Positions 36,451 to 48,221 are shown, counted from the stretch's first letter. The stretch: 64,000 nucleotides of DNA from Pacificimonas pallii (GCF_019204005.1 NZ_JAGSPA010000003.1:186001-250000), one strand, 5' to 3'. A program made the numbers and translations. Notes: generated by a model from the letters alone, not told the origin.

Positions 36451-37668
36451 ATGACCGACACCATGCCGTTCCGCAGCGACCACGACGATGCGGGTTTTTC
36501 CACGCTCGCCATTCACTCGGGTTATAATCCGCAGGATGAGCATGGCGCACTGACGCCGCCCCTGCACATGACATCCACCTTCACGGCGTCATCATCGCAT
36601 GAGCTTGGCGCGCGCTTCGAAGGGGTGTCACCTGGGCATTTTTATTCGCGCATTTCCAATCCTACGCTGGACCTTCTTGAACGGCGGATTGCCGCGCTGG
36701 AAGGTGCCGAGGCGGGTCTGGCAACCGCGTCGGGCATGGGCGCCATTTCGGCGACATTGTGGACGCTCCTGACGCCGGGCGACGAAATCATCACCGACAA
36801 GACGCTTTATGGCTGCACCTTCGCATTCCTGCGCGATGGACTGGCGCGTTTCGGGATCACGGTGACCCATGTCGATCTGACAGATGCGCATGCGCTGGAA
36901 AAGGCCATTACCGGAAAGACCAAAGTCGTTTATTTCGAGACACCTGCAAATCCGAACATGCGGATCGTCGATATTGCCGCCACGTGCGAAGTGGCACATG
37001 CGCATGACGCGATAATTGTCGTCGATAACACATATGCGACCCCCTATCTGACACGGCCGATCGCTCTGGGTGCCGACATTGTGGTGCACAGCGCAACGAA
37101 ATATCTTGGTGGTCATGGCGATTTGATTGCCGGACTCGTCGTCGGGAAATCAGATATCCTTCAGGAGATTCGCCTGATCGGCGTGAAGGATATGACCGGG
37201 TCGGTGATGGCGCCGATGACCGCCATGCTTGTCATGAGGGGCCTGAAAACGCTGGCGCTGAGAATGGAACGGCACTGCACCTCCGCCGAAGTCATCGCAC
37301 AATTCCTGCTGGCACATGATGCCGTCAGTGCTGTGCACTATCCTGGCAGCCCCTCGTTCCCCGGCCGGGCCATTGCGGAACGCCAGATGAAGCGCGGCGG
37401 CGGTATGATCGCCTTTGAACTAAAGGGCGGGATCGAGGCCGGGCACCGGTTGATCAACAATTTAACCCTGATCCAATGCGCGGTCAGCCTGGGTGACGCA
37501 GAAACCCTGATCCAGCACCCGGCAACGATGACGCACAGTACCTACACGCAAGAAGAGCGTGCCGCGCACGGCATTTCGGATGGGCTCGTACGGATATCTG
37601 TCGGACTGGAGGATGTGGACGATCTACAGAAGGATCTGGAACGTGCCTTGAACGCGCAGGCCGGATGA
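36451..37668 (+). CDS. megL: Methionine gamma-lyase
   Basis: PLP enzyme splitting methionine into methanethiol, 2-oxobutyrate and ammonia. 405 residues, Cys/Met metabolism family. The PLP lysine is in HSATKYLGGHGD; the active-site LYGCT contains the cysteine characteristic of methionine gamma-lyases rather than cystathionine enzymes; N-terminal YSRISNPT is the phosphate-contact segment. It is divergent from an Lrp-type regulator. Confidence 0.9.
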   Translation: MTDTMPFRSDHDDAGFSTLAIHSGYNPQDEHGALTPPLHMTSTFTASSSHELGARFEGVSPGHFYSRISNPTLDLLERRIAALEGAEAGLATASGMGAISATLWTLLTPGDEIITDKTLYGCTFAFLRDGLARFGITVTHVDLTDAHALEKAITGKTKVVYFETPANPNMRIVDIAATCEVAHAHDAIIVVDNTYATPYLTRPIALGADIVVHSATKYLGGHGDLIAGLVVGKSDILQEIRLIGVKDMTGSVMAPMTAMLVMRGLKTLALRMERHCTSAEVIAQFLLAHDAVSAVHYPGSPSFPGRAIAERQMKRGGGMIAFELKGGIEAGHRLINNLTLIQCAVSLGDAETLIQHPATMTHSTYTQEERAAHGISDGLVRISVGLEDVDDLQKDLERALNAQAG

Positions 37669-37701
37669 GATCACCCTTATGGCGTGAAGGGCAGGCCCCC
37701 A

Positions 37702-37723
37702 CGCATGCCTGAAAAGGCATGCG
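37702..37723 (+). terminator. Hairpin after megL
   Basis: Perfect 8-bp stem CGCATGCC/GGCATGCG with TGAAAA loop, 34 bp after the megL stop. There is no U-tract, so it may stabilise the 3' end rather than terminate alone. The rest of 37669-37884 holds no gene I can support. Confidence 0.45.
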
Positions 37724-37884
37724 CGTTGCAAACGCATTGCAGGCGCGTTCCCAGGCGCGAAGAGTTCAGGTCGGAAGCCGCGCGAGCGCCTAGAAAGCGC
37801 CAAAGCGTGCACCGGTGAATAGCTGAAACTTCATCGCCTTCGGCAATATGCTGACGTCCGCGATTTCGTCGCTGTCGAAAAAAA

Positions 37885-37959
37885 TGGTGGGCGCGCCAAG
37901 GTTCGAACTTGGGACCCCTGCCGTGTGAAGGCAGTGCTCTACCGCTGAGCTACGCGCCC
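37885..37959 (-). tRNA. tRNA-Val (anticodon CAC)
   Basis: 75 nt on the minus strand: acceptor GGGCGCG/CGCGCCC with encoded CCA, anticodon stem CTGCC/GGCAG and loop TTCACAC (anticodon CAC), T loop TTCGAAC. With the TAC isoacceptor 2.7 kb away, two valine tRNAs lie in this window. Confidence 0.95.
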
Positions 37960-38050
37960 GGACCGCTCTGGAAGGACGCGGCCTATATCGCCCGGTCCAT
38001 CGAAGGTCCAGAAAGAAACTTTCGTCTGATTGAACCGCATTGGCGGGGTT

Positions 38051-38323
38051 TTAATTAACCGCGTCCTTCAGGCTTTTTCCAGCTTTGAATTTTGGCTGGT
38101 TCGACGCCTTGATCTGCATGGGTTCGCCGGTGCGCGGGTTGCGGCCTGTCGAGGCCTTGCGGTGAACCGTCATGAACGTACCGAAACCGACCAGCCTTAC
38201 CTCGTCGCCTTTTGACAGAGCGCCTCTGATCGAATCGAAGAGGGCATCGACCGCTTTTCCGGCCTCGGCGCGTGTCAGATCCGCAGTCTCAGCGACAGCC
38301 GAAATCAGTTCCTGTTTATTCAT
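38051..38323 (-). CDS. hup: HU family DNA-binding protein
   Basis: 90-residue nucleoid protein (MNKQELISAVAETADLTRA). The DNA-binding arm has GRNPRTGEPMQI. The ATG at 38323 is preceded by AAAAGGGGAG. It follows lon by 93 bp on the same strand, the common lon-hup order. Confidence 0.97.
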   Translation of the reverse strand: MNKQELISAVAETADLTRAEAGKAVDALFDSIRGALSKGDEVRLVGFGTFMTVHRKASTGRNPRTGEPMQIKASNQPKFKAGKSLKDAVN

Positions 38324-38416
38324 ACTTACTCCCCTTTTATCATTGCACAAGCCGGGTATGCCGGTCTCATCATGGATATAAAAACCCAGCCCTCAGGACG
38401 AGTCAAAGCAAACCGC

Positions 38417-40810
38417 TTAGTGCCGTACCGATGGCCCGCCATCAGCGTGTTGCGGGTCCGGCTCGGTCGCAAGCGTTTCAGGTTCAACCCATTCAATCGC
38501 TTCTAGTTCCGCCGCCAGAGCATGACCGAGCACTTCATCGACATGACTGACGGTGTGAATTTTCAGCCCGCTAAGGATATTATCGGGAATTTCCGCAAGG
38601 TCCTTTCCGTTTTCAGCCGGGATCAGCACCGTTTTGATGCCGCCGCGAAGCGCGGCGAGCAGCTTCTCTTTCAGGCCGCCAATCGGCAGCACACGGCCGC
38701 GCAGGGTGACCTCCCCCGTCATGGCAACATCCTTCCGGACAGGCATATTTGTCAGCGCCGAAATAATCGCCGTCACCATGCCGACGCCGGCGGACGGACC
38801 ATCCTTCGGAGTGGCGCCTTCGGGTACATGGACGTGAATATCGCTGCGCTGGAAGATATCAGGCTTGATACCATATTCCGGCGCGCGCGCCTTGATGAAG
38901 CTGAAAGCGGCCTGGATGGATTCCTTCATGACATCGCCAAGCTTGCCGGTTGTACGGATCTGGCCTTTTCCGCGCACGATGACGGCTTCGATGGTGAGAA
39001 GTTCACCGCCGACCTCTGTCCAGGCAAGACCTGTCACGGCGCCGATCTGGTCTTCCTCCTCGCTGACACCGAAACGAAACTTCTGAACGCCGGCATAGTC
39101 GCCCAGATTGTCGGACGTGATCGTGACGTTCGTCTTGGCTTTTTCGATAATCTGCCGCAGGGATTTGCGAGCCAGACGGGCGATCTCGCGCTCGAGCGTA
39201 CGAACACCTGCTTCCCGCGTATAATAGCGGATCAGGTCACGCAGCGCCGAATCCTCGACGGCAAATTCCTCATCCTTCAGACCATGTTCCTTGATCTGCT
39301 TGGGGAGCAGGTGCGACTTTGCGATTTCGATCTTCTCATCTTCGGTGTAGCCAGACAGCCGGATGATTTCCATACGGTCAAGCAGCGGCTGCGGCATATT
39401 CAGCGAATTGGCCGTGGTGACGAACATGACGTTCGACAGGTCATAATCGACTTCAAGATAGTGATCGTTGAATTTGCTGTTCTGCTCGGGGTCGAGAACC
39501 TCAAGCAGTGCCGAAGACGGATCACCGCGGAAATCCTGACCCAGCTTGTCTATCTCATCGAGCAGGAACAGCGGGTTCGCTGCCCCGGCCTTCTTCATGT
39601 TCTGCAGCACCTTACCCGGCATGGAACCGATATAGGTACGGCGGTGGCCGCGGATTTCCGCTTCGTCACGCACCCCGCCCAGCGACTGGCGGATAAATTT
39701 CCGGCCGGTCGCCCGTGCAATGGAACGGCCAAGCGACGTCTTGCCAACGCCCGGAGGGCCGACAAGGCAAAGGATCGGACCCTTGATTTTTTTTGCCCGT
39801 GTCTGCACCGCCAGATATTCAATGATCCGTTCTTTAACCTTTTCCAGACCGTAGTGATCGGCGTCGAGAATTTCCTGCGCGGACTTCAGATCCTTGCGTG
39901 TACGGCTTTTCCTGCCCCAGGGCAGACCGAGCAGCACGTCTAGATAGTTGCGCACAACGGTGGCTTCGGCTGACTGGGGCGCCATCGCCTTCAGCTTTTT
40001 GAGTTCGGCGGTCGCTTTTTCCAGCGCCTCTTTCGGCAGTCGCGCTTCGACGATCTGCTCTTCATAATTGGTGATCTCGTCACCATCTTCATCGTCGTCG
40101 CCAAGTTCGCGCTGGATCGCCTTCATCTGCTCATTGAGGTAATATTCGCGCTGCGTCTTCTCCATCTGACGCTTTACGCGCCCCTTTATCTTCTTTTCGA
40201 CCTGCAGAACGCCGAGCTCACCTTCCATCAGACCGAGCACCATTTCGAGGCGCTTACCGGCGTCGGGTTCGACAAGGATCTTCTGCTTTTCCGGAATCTT
40301 CACATTAAGATTGGACGCAATCGCATCGGCAGCGCGGGCGGGGTCCTCAAGCTGCTGTACCTGAACGACGACTTCGGGCGCGATTTTCTTGTTCAGACGT
40401 ACGTAATTCTCGAACTGCTCCCCGGCGGCGCGCTGCAGCGCTTCGATCTGATCGCCTTGCGCCACCACATCATCTATCGGCGTCACGTCGGCGGAGAAAA
40501 AGTCGCCTTCGCAATCGAGCGTCCCTATCCGGGCACGCTTCTGGCCTTCGACGAGCACCTTCACCGTTCCATCGGGCAGTTTCAGAAGCTGCAGCACCGT
40601 CGCGATCGTACCGACATCGTAAAGATCGTCCGCGCCGGGCTCTTCGATCGACGCGTCTTTCTGCGACAGCAGGAACACATGCTTTTCGCCTGCCATAACG
40701 GCTTCCAGCGCCCGTACAGATTTGTCCCGCCCCACGAAAAGCGGGACGATCATCTGCGGAAAGACAACAATGTCGCGCAAAGGCAGGACAGGTAAAGTCT
40801 GGCTGGTCAT
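38417..40810 (-). CDS. lon: Lon ATP-dependent protease
   Basis: Cytoplasmic AAA+ serine protease for misfolded and regulatory proteins. 797 residues from ATG at 40810 ([18 protein letters not shown]); an 85-codon in-frame extension upstream is non-coding. LAN substrate domain, Walker [12 protein letters not shown], sensor motifs, and the Ser-Lys dyad in [11 protein letters not shown] and the later GLKEK segment. Confidence 0.97.
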   Translation of the reverse strand: MTSQTLPVLPLRDIVVFPQMIVPLFVGRDKSVRALEAVMAGEKHVFLLSQKDASIEEPGADDLYDVGTIATVLQLLKLPDGTVKVLVEGQKRARIGTLDCEGDFFSADVTPIDDVVAQGDQIEALQRAAGEQFENYVRLNKKIAPEVVVQVQQLEDPARAADAIASNLNVKIPEKQKILVEPDAGKRLEMVLGLMEGELGVLQVEKKIKGRVKRQMEKTQREYYLNEQMKAIQRELGDDDEDGDEITNYEEQIVEARLPKEALEKATAELKKLKAMAPQSAEATVVRNYLDVLLGLPWGRKSRTRKDLKSAQEILDADHYGLEKVKERIIEYLAVQTRAKKIKGPILCLVGPPGVGKTSLGRSIARATGRKFIRQSLGGVRDEAEIRGHRRTYIGSMPGKVLQNMKKAGAANPLFLLDEIDKLGQDFRGDPSSALLEVLDPEQNSKFNDHYLEVDYDLSNVMFVTTANSLNMPQPLLDRMEIIRLSGYTEDEKIEIAKSHLLPKQIKEHGLKDEEFAVEDSALRDLIRYYTREAGVRTLEREIARLARKSLRQIIEKAKTNVTITSDNLGDYAGVQKFRFGVSEEEDQIGAVTGLAWTEVGGELLTIEAVIVRGKGQIRTTGKLGDVMKESIQAAFSFIKARAPEYGIKPDIFQRSDIHVHVPEGATPKDGPSAGVGMVTAIISALTNMPVRKDVAMTGEVTLRGRVLPIGGLKEKLLAALRGGIKTVLIPAENGKDLAEIPDNILSGLKIHTVSHVDEVLGHALAAELEAIEWVEPETLATEPDPQHADGGPSVRH

Positions 40811-40857
40811 ATCGGAAATTCTCCATATGGCACGAACACGCGCCGCTCTTGGGAAAA

Positions 40858-40887
40858 GATATGGGCGGTGACTTTGCGCAGCGCAAG
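40858..40887 (-). promoter_or_regulatory. Possible heat-shock (RpoH) promoter of lon
   Basis: On the minus strand CTTGCG (40882-40887) and CCCATAT (40859-40865) are 16 bp apart, close to the sigma-32 consensus CTTGAA/CCCCATNT, about 50 bp before the lon start. Lon is a classic heat-shock gene. Confidence 0.4.
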
Positions 40888-40959
40888 CCAGCTGCGCCTT
40901 ATGCCGCGCCGATACGACATCAACCACCCGTTCCCGCCCCCAAAGCAGGCGATATACAG

Positions 40960-40993
40960 AAACGGGGCAGCGCCGAATTGGCACCGCCCCGTT
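40960..40993 (-). terminator. Terminator of the TPR protein gene
   Basis: Minus-strand stem AACGGGGC-GGTGCC pairs with GGCGCT-GCCCCGTT around an AATTC loop, followed by TTCTGTATAT. It separates the TPR gene from lon. Confidence 0.7.
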
Positions 40994-41036
40994 AACATTA
41001 TCTGCCGGTCCAGAACTGAACCGATACCAATCGGGC

Positions 41037-42401
41037 CTACATTTCCGCGGACGGATCGGTCTCATCCGTGGCGGCGGAAGGCGAAGCGGCCTCCGCCGTT
41101 GGCGCCGCCGCGGTCCGAGGCGCCTTCTGATCCAGGTGAAGCTGCCACATTTGCGAAATGACGCCTTCGCTGCCGCCGCTCACCTTCGCAAACGCCTCGC
41201 GCGCGGCGGCATAATTGCCCATGCGCGTGTGAGCGATGCCAATGCGATTGTTGATGGCCTTTTCGTTCACGCCGCCTTTCTGGAGGGCGACTTCATAAAG
41301 GGCGATGGCTTCAGCATATTTGCCATAGCCAAGATTGGCTGTGGCGGTACTGGCGGCCAGCTTGCCGTCAGCCTCGCGCTGCGCTTCGCGCGCCAGCGAC
41401 GCGAGGTCGCTCCTGTCGTCGCCGATACGTTCGTTGACGATTTGACGCAGCTCTTTGCTGACTGCCCGGTCATATGCGCGGTCACCAATAGCCTGTGATG
41501 CTTTCAGTGCGGCGTCGGCTTCTCCAAGATAGGCACTGGAGTTGGCCGCTTCGGCATAATCCATATAGTCGCTGCGCGTGGGACGACCGTTGACGTCCCC
41601 TTCCGGCACCATGGCATTGGTCGCCATCAAAAGCCGGAAGACATCAAGCTCGCCCTCGTCCGCCAGAGATGCACCGTCGCGGAACAGCACCAGCGCGCTG
41701 CGCCAGTTTTCAGCAGTCGGATAAGCTCGTACCAGTGCAACCGCCGGCTGGACGATATCCGTCTGGTTGTCGAACGCGATTTTCAAAACCTGCCGGTACC
41801 AGGTTTCATCCGCGGGCTGCCCGGAAGCCTCTGAGATCTTGATCGCCCGCTTCAGATTTTCGACAGCGCCCAGATCATCTCCGGCCTGGATCTGCATGGC
41901 CGCGACATTATAGACTGCCGTCGCGTTGTTCGGCTGCAATTCGACCAGTTCCGCAAACCGTTTCGCAGCTGTCGCCTTGTCGCCGCGCTCCAGCGCGAGA
42001 CCGGCAAGCTGCTCGATAAACGTTGCGCGCTTTTCAGCCGTTACAACGCCAGACCCGGAATTCAGCATGCCCTGAATACCCCGTTCGATCATGGCGCGGT
42101 CGTCGAGTTTCAGACCAATTTGCACGTGATACTGGCTGACAAGGTAGGCTTCATCGGGCTTCTTCACCTGCGCCTCGGCCGCGGCGAGGGCGGCCTGCGC
42201 CCCTGCGATATCGCCCGCATTGTAGGTTTCCTGAAGCTGTGCGAGCTCCTTTCGGAATTTGCGCGACATGTCGAATTGATATGGCGCCTCAGCCTCTGCC
42301 TCGGCTTCCTGTGCCGCCGCGACTGTCGCAGGCAGGGTTGCCGCGCCAAGGCCGCCAAGCGCGAGTGAGAAAGCAACTGCGATTCTTGACACCATATTCA
42401 T
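41037..42401 (-). CDS. Exported tetratricopeptide-repeat protein
   Basis: 454 residues from ATG at 42401, preceded by GGGAG; a longer frame to 42464 lacks support. Signal peptide of about 30 residues (ATVAAAQ), a short acidic Glu-Ala stretch, then helical TPR-like repeats ([22 protein letters not shown]-type, and [16 protein letters not shown] near the C-terminus) and a Pro/Ala tail. Probably a periplasmic scaffold; partners unknown. Confidence 0.8.
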   Translation of the reverse strand: MNMVSRIAVAFSLALGGLGAATLPATVAAAQEAEAEAEAPYQFDMSRKFRKELAQLQETYNAGDIAGAQAALAAAEAQVKKPDEAYLVSQYHVQIGLKLDDRAMIERGIQGMLNSGSGVVTAEKRATFIEQLAGLALERGDKATAAKRFAELVELQPNNATAVYNVAAMQIQAGDDLGAVENLKRAIKISEASGQPADETWYRQVLKIAFDNQTDIVQPAVALVRAYPTAENWRSALVLFRDGASLADEGELDVFRLLMATNAMVPEGDVNGRPTRSDYMDYAEAANSSAYLGEADAALKASQAIGDRAYDRAVSKELRQIVNERIGDDRSDLASLAREAQREADGKLAASTATANLGYGKYAEAIALYEVALQKGGVNEKAINNRIGIAHTRMGNYAAAREAFAKVSGGSEGVISQMWQLHLDQKAPRTAAAPTAEAASPSAATDETDPSAEM

Positions 42402-42490
42402 ATTGTAAACTCCCGTATTTCTTTCGAATTCAGCGGGCATGATGTTCACAGCCCTTACCCCCAAATATAGGGAGGTACGCTGAACACGCC

Positions 42491-43531
42491 TTGAACAATG
42501 AAACGCATGGACGCGCCGTCCGTTTCATTCCCAACAGGCATTTAGCCCGCAGGAGATCAGTCATCCAGCAAGAAAACGCGAATGCGGCCGTCGATGCGAC
42601 CGTAAGACAACCTCTGGAGCTTGTCCGTGAACAGGTCGATCAGATGGCGGTGGGGTTCTATCAATCGCTCCCCAATGTCATCGCAGGCCTCGTTTTCCTC
42701 TTCCTCGCCTGGCTTGTCGGCAAGCTGGTGAAGCGCACCATCGCCTATCTGGCAAGGAAACGGGGGCGGCCGGACCTTGGCACACTCGTTGGCACGCTTG
42801 TACAGGGCATTTTCATGATCGCCGCACTGCTGACGGCGGCCGCGATCATCTTTCCAAGCGTCGCGCCAAGAGACGTGCTGGCCGGGCTGGGGGTCGGCTC
42901 CGTCGCCATTGGATTTGCGTTCAAGGACATATTGCAAAACCTGTTCGCCGGTCTGCTGATCCTGATCCGGCGTCCCTATGCCAGGGGGGACCAGATCGTG
43001 GTCGATAATTTCGAGGGCACGGTGGAGCATATCGAAAGCCGCGCAACGATGCTGCGCACCTATGACGGTCGGCGGGTCATCATCCCCAATAGCGACATTT
43101 ACACCAAGGCGGTCGTCGTCAACACGGCGTTCGCCCAGCGCCGAGATCAATATGATGTCGGCATCGGCTATGGTGAGGATCCGTTGTCGGTCGCGGAGCT
43201 TTTCCGCGAAGCCGTTCGCGATGTGCCCGGCGTGCTGACCGACCCCCGCCCCGAATGCTATCCATGGGAACTGGCGCCAAGCACGTTCAATCTGCGCGTC
43301 CGCTGGTGGGTATTGTCGGAGCGTAGCGACCTGACCGCGACCCGTGCACGCGTGCTCACGGCGATCTTCAAGGCTTCTCTCGATAATGACATCGACCTGC
43401 CCTACCCGACGAGCGTGTCGCTGGTGAAGGGCGACCGGCTGGACGATGCCCTGCTGGAAGCAGGGGCCGCCGCCGACGCCAATGTCCAAAAGGGCCTGCC
43501 GAAACCGGCCGAAGAGATCGACAGGACCTGA
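42491..43531 (+). CDS. MscS-type mechanosensitive channel, start uncertain
   Basis: Small-conductance mechanosensitive channel family, inner membrane. 346 residues if TTG at 42491 is used. TM segments about 58-80 and 105-125; the pore helix region (VLAGLGVGSVAIGFAFKDIL) is well conserved, followed by the beta domain (ARGDQIVVDNFEGTVEHI, VIIPNSDIY). No Shine-Dalgarno fits the TTG. An AGGAG at 42551 sits 7 nt before an in-frame ATC (42563), giving a protein 24 residues shorter. A hairpin (42500-42526) lies between. The start is therefore unresolved. Confidence 0.85.
   Translation: MNNETHGRAVRFIPNRHLARRRSVIQQENANAAVDATVRQPLELVREQVDQMAVGFYQSLPNVIAGLVFLFLAWLVGKLVKRTIAYLARKRGRPDLGTLVGTLVQGIFMIAALLTAAAIIFPSVAPRDVLAGLGVGSVAIGFAFKDILQNLFAGLLILIRRPYARGDQIVVDNFEGTVEHIESRATMLRTYDGRRVIIPNSDIYTKAVVVNTAFAQRRDQYDVGIGYGEDPLSVAELFREAVRDVPGVLTDPRPECYPWELAPSTFNLRVRWWVLSERSDLTATRARVLTAIFKASLDNDIDLPYPTSVSLVKGDRLDDALLEAGAAADANVQKGLPKPAEEIDRT
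42500..42526 (+). promoter_or_regulatory. Hairpin in the 5' region of the MscS gene
   Basis: GAAAC and GGACG (left) pair with CGTCC and GTTTC (right), with a GCAT bulge and a CGC loop. It overlaps a 15-codon out-of-frame ORF (ATG at 42498, stop at 42543) and could influence translation. Confidence 0.35.
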
Positions 43532-43797
43532 GGCCGAGCCCGCCATCGGGGGGGCCTCACTGACACCGGCCGCGACCGCAGTGTCGGCTACACACGCGCA
43601 GGGGTTCACAACTTCACGCGCGCGGCGCGGTTTCGCCCTCCGCGCATCGCACAATTTATCGCGGATCGCACCGATCAATCCGCCTCCGCCAGCGCGGATG
43701 ATGATGCATCGCATATCAGGGCCAGTGGACATCCCGAAAGCCGATTGGACCTAGCCAGGCACAGCAATTTGCCGCGAATGCCGCCGCAATGCCATAA
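43532..43797. other. Non-coding stretch upstream of an esterase pseudogene
   Basis: No gene supported. In the pseudogene's frame a stop lies at 43795-43797, so the signal peptide expected for the downstream protein is absent here. Confidence 0.5.
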
Positions 43798-44691
43798 CGC
43801 GTCAGCCTGTTGGGGGAATTTTCGCTGCCACGCGATACCCAGTTCGATGGCACGCTGGTGGGCGGCCTGTCATCGCTTGATTATGATTCCGTGACAAGTT
43901 CCTGTTACGCCGCCAGCGACGATCGCGGTAATGATCGTCCAGGTTCGGGGGCGCCACGTTTCTATACGCTGGACGTCGGTATCAGTGCGGGCGGCATTGA
44001 TAATGTCAAGGTGAAAGGGAAGCCCACGTTCCTGCAAGCCGATGGCACAGCCTTTGCCAATGGGACGGTCGACCCCGAAGGGTTGCGGCGCAGCGCATGC
44101 GGAACCTTCTTCTGGTCCAGCGAGGGCATCCGCCAGCGGGTCGCCGGGGTGGACACGCGCCGCGATCCTTTCATCAGGGAAGCCGCTGGGGATCGGAGCT
44201 TCATTCGTGAATTCGGCGTTCCTTCCTATTACGGCACGGCGCCCGATGACAGCGGTGTACGCACCAATTTCGGCTTTGAAAGCCTGGCCCTGTCCCCCCG
44301 ACGGCAGCCGGGTGTCGACGCTGAATGAGAATGCGTTGATTCAGGATGGGCCGCCCGCGACGTTCGGAACAGACGGCGTCACCCGGCTTGGCGTTTACGA
44401 CACGGCAACGGGCGCTGCCATCGGCGAATATGTCTATCTTGCCGACGCGCCAGCCGAACCCTCCAATCCGCCCACCGCCACGGCCTTCACGGGCAATGTC
44501 GAGATGATGTCATTTGACGACGACAGCTATCTTGTCATGGAACGCACTTCAGCGCGCCGATCCACCGCGCCCTGTTTGATGAGACCAGCATCCTCGTCGG
44601 CCTCGCAGAAGAAGTCCCCGCCCCGGCCGCGCTCGGCCTCCTCGGGCTCGGCATCCTCATGGTGGCCGCATGGCGCCGCAAAGCAGCCTGA
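43798..44691 (+). pseudogene. Decayed PEP-CTERM phytase-like esterase
   Basis: Three frame segments join into one protein of the 'esterase-like activity of phytase' family. Segment 1 (to about 44297) reads LPRDTQFDGTLVGGLSSLDYDS, GTVDPEG, FFWSSEG and FGFESLALSP. Segment 2, shifted by one extra C in a C6 run (44294-44299), reads PDGSRVSTLNENALIQDGP through SFDDDSYLVMERT. Segment 3, returned to the first frame by one missing base near 44548, ends RALFDETSILVGLAEE, then VPAPAALGLLGLG, a hydrophobic stretch and WRRKAA, a PEP-CTERM tail. The N-terminal signal is missing and the middle is shorter than in intact family members. Confidence 0.75.
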
Positions 44692-44868
44692 CCGCCCCCC
44701 CCGGCGGGACACTCCGCGGCCCACGCCCGTGACGGGACCTTACACGGGGCTGGCAGCACGTCTGTTAACTGCAGTCTCGGTTTGATAAGCATCGAGGAAA
44801 GCAATCAAGGAATAGCGGAATCCAGAGAATGCAATGCATATCAGGACGGCTGTCTTTCGCGTGAGAAC

Positions 44869-45369
44869 TTAATAGATGCTGACTTCAGGTGGGATGTCGT
44901 GATCGCGCATTCCCGGATTAAACATCATCGGCATGACAAACTCCTCAGCATCGGAAGAAGCAAACGCTGACACCATATCGCCACCGTTCAGCGGTGCTTG
45001 AATTGAGTTCGAGTTAAAGCCGACCTCGGTCTCAATGTCGCTTCGCCGCAAAGTAGTACCGTCTGGAAGGTGAATTTCGTCGACACCGCGACCAGCCAAT
45101 TGATCTTTTAAAGTAATGGAGTCGCCGCTGGTCGCAGTAGAAATGATTGAAACGAGAACATCGTCCGTTCCAGCAACCTGTGTAAGCTGAATTCCGTAAA
45201 AGCTATATTCAGCGTCGATACGCAACTGGTTGGACGACGCTACTTCCGCAACCTCCTCAATAGTGTCCGCCCCATCATGCAATTCGAACCGATAGATATC
45301 GTCGCCTCTTCCTCCGCTAAGCGTATCATTGCCACCACCTCCTTCGAGCACATCATCTAGGCTCAGCAC
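44869..45369 (-). pseudogene. RTX calcium-binding protein fragment, truncated by an IS element
   Basis: About 160 residues: a nonapeptide-type repeat (LEGGGGNDTLSGGRGDDIYRF) followed by a haemolysin-type calcium-binding related segment (ADTIEEV, TLKDQLAGRGVDEIHLPDGTTL) and a divergent C-terminus. RTX proteins are normally large and exported; only the C-terminal end remains. The possible GTG start at 45369 lies inside the IS end, so expression is doubtful. The flank beyond the IS does not restore an open upstream frame. Confidence 0.7.
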
Positions 45370-46204
45370 TCATTGCGGTAGCCAGAAGATGACGGTTGCT
45401 GCGATGCAGATGGCGGACATGAAGGTGTGGGCGCAGCGGTCATAGCGGGTGTGGATGCGGCGCCAGTCCTTGAGTTTGCCGAACATGTTCTCGACCTTGT
45501 GGCGCTGGCGGTAGAGGGCGGTGTCGTGCGGGATAGGCACCTTGCGGTTGGTCTTTGACGGGATGCAGGCAGCGATGCCACGCTCGGCCAAGGCATGGCG
45601 GAACCAGTCGGCATCGTAGCCCCTATCCGCCAGCAACGCCTTGGCTCTGGGGAACGCATCGATCATCAGCGCGGCGCCCTTGTAGTCGCTCATCTGCCCT
45701 TCGCTGAGCAGCATGATCAACGGGCGGCCCTTACCGTCGCAGACCGCATGCAGCTTGGAGTTCAGCCCGCCTTTGGTGCGCCCGATACGTCTGGGTAGAG
45801 CCCCTTTTTCAAGAGGCTCGCCGCTGTCCGGTGCGCCTTCAGGTGGGTGGCGTCGATCATCAGCTGGTCGGGTTTCCCGCCCTTGGCGGCGAGTTCGGCG
45901 AAGATGCGGTTGAACACGCCCAGGCGGCTCCAGCGGATGAACCGGTTGTAGATCGTCTTGTGCGGGCCGTAGGCGGCCGGCGCATCGCGCCAGCGCAGCC
46001 CATTCCTGATCACGAAGATGATCCCGCTCACGATCCGCCGATCATCGACCCGTGGGATCCCATGCGACAGTGGGAAATAGGGCTCGATCCGGCCCATCTG
46101 CGCCTCGCTCAACAACCACAACTCGGACATCGGCAGAACCTCCTTGGTGCCGATGTTGAATCAACCGATTGCCTAAAGTGCAAGCGATTTAATGGGTCCT
46201 GAGC
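45361..46204 (-). mobile_element. IS5-family insertion sequence (IS427-like), 844 bp
   Basis: Terminal inverted repeats: GCTCAGCACTCATT at the left end and GCTCAGGACCCATT (reverse complement of the right end), 12 of 14 matching. Both ends are flanked by CTAG (45357-45360 and 46205-46208), a target duplication fitting this group. It carries a two-frame transposase. It sits in the RTX fragment. Confidence 0.88.
45370..46130 (-). CDS. IS5-family transposase, two frames joined by -1 frameshifting
   Basis: orfA (46130-45762) starts MSELWLLSEAQMGRIEPYFP and contains the first catalytic Asp (LMIDATHLKAHRTA). The second frame continues to 45370 with the second Asp (LADRGYDADWF) and Glu (RHKVENMFGKLKDWRR) of the DDE triad. 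A slippery GAAAAAGGGG (complement of 45801-45810) at the junction would give LKKGALPRRIGRTKGGLN after a -1 slip, the usual reading in this family. The transposase therefore looks intact and programmed. Confidence 0.88.
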
Positions 46205-46208
46205 CTAG

Positions 46209-46592
46209 TTATGCCTTCATCCTGTGACGAACATCCAAGTAAAAATATAAAAAGAATTTTCATTGTAAACGTGTAGGAGGTTTTTATGTTGACTGAAAGC
46301 AAGAGTGCCTCCCGCCCTAAAATTTTAAGTTAACAGTATTTAGGCGCGCCCCATCAACCGCAACCCACCCAGCCGAATTGATATAGAATGCAGACATCCA
46401 CGATTGGAAATTGTGATGTATGCTTTCTATAAATAGCATTCAATCATGAGGTAACGACCCGAAATATCTACATAATCGGATATTTTTGTGTGGACTCTCT
46501 CGCCTGTTGAATTTTTTATTTTGTTTGTGAAATTAACGACTTTTCCTTTGCCTCAGAAGCCAGGGATGATGAAAATTGGAGGCATCACCTCT
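46209..46592. other. AT-rich intergenic segment beside the IS
   Basis: 384 bp markedly richer in A/T than the surroundings. It holds an inverted repeat (TATAGAATGCA 46382-46392 with TGCTTTCTATA 46421-46431, one mismatch), a hairpin AAATATC/GATATTT followed by TTTG (46462-46489) that may terminate rightward transcripts, and a short ORF listed separately. No larger gene is supported. Confidence 0.5.
46286..46333 (+). CDS. Possible 15-residue peptide or gene remnant with strong RBS
   Basis: AGGAGG lies 5 nt before ATG at 46286; the frame reads MLTESKSASRPKILS and stops. The ribosome-binding site is better than for most genes here, so this may be a leader peptide or the 5' stub of a lost gene. 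Confidence 0.3.
   Translation: MLTESKSASRPKILS

Positions 46593-48221
<1,629 letters not shown>

Noticed and set aside
38522-39943. 473-codon plus-strand frame
   Set aside because: Antisense to lon.
40811-41065. 85-codon N-terminal extension of lon
   Set aside because: It covers the terminator of the TPR gene and a likely heat-shock promoter; Lon proteins start at the [13 protein letters not shown] segment.
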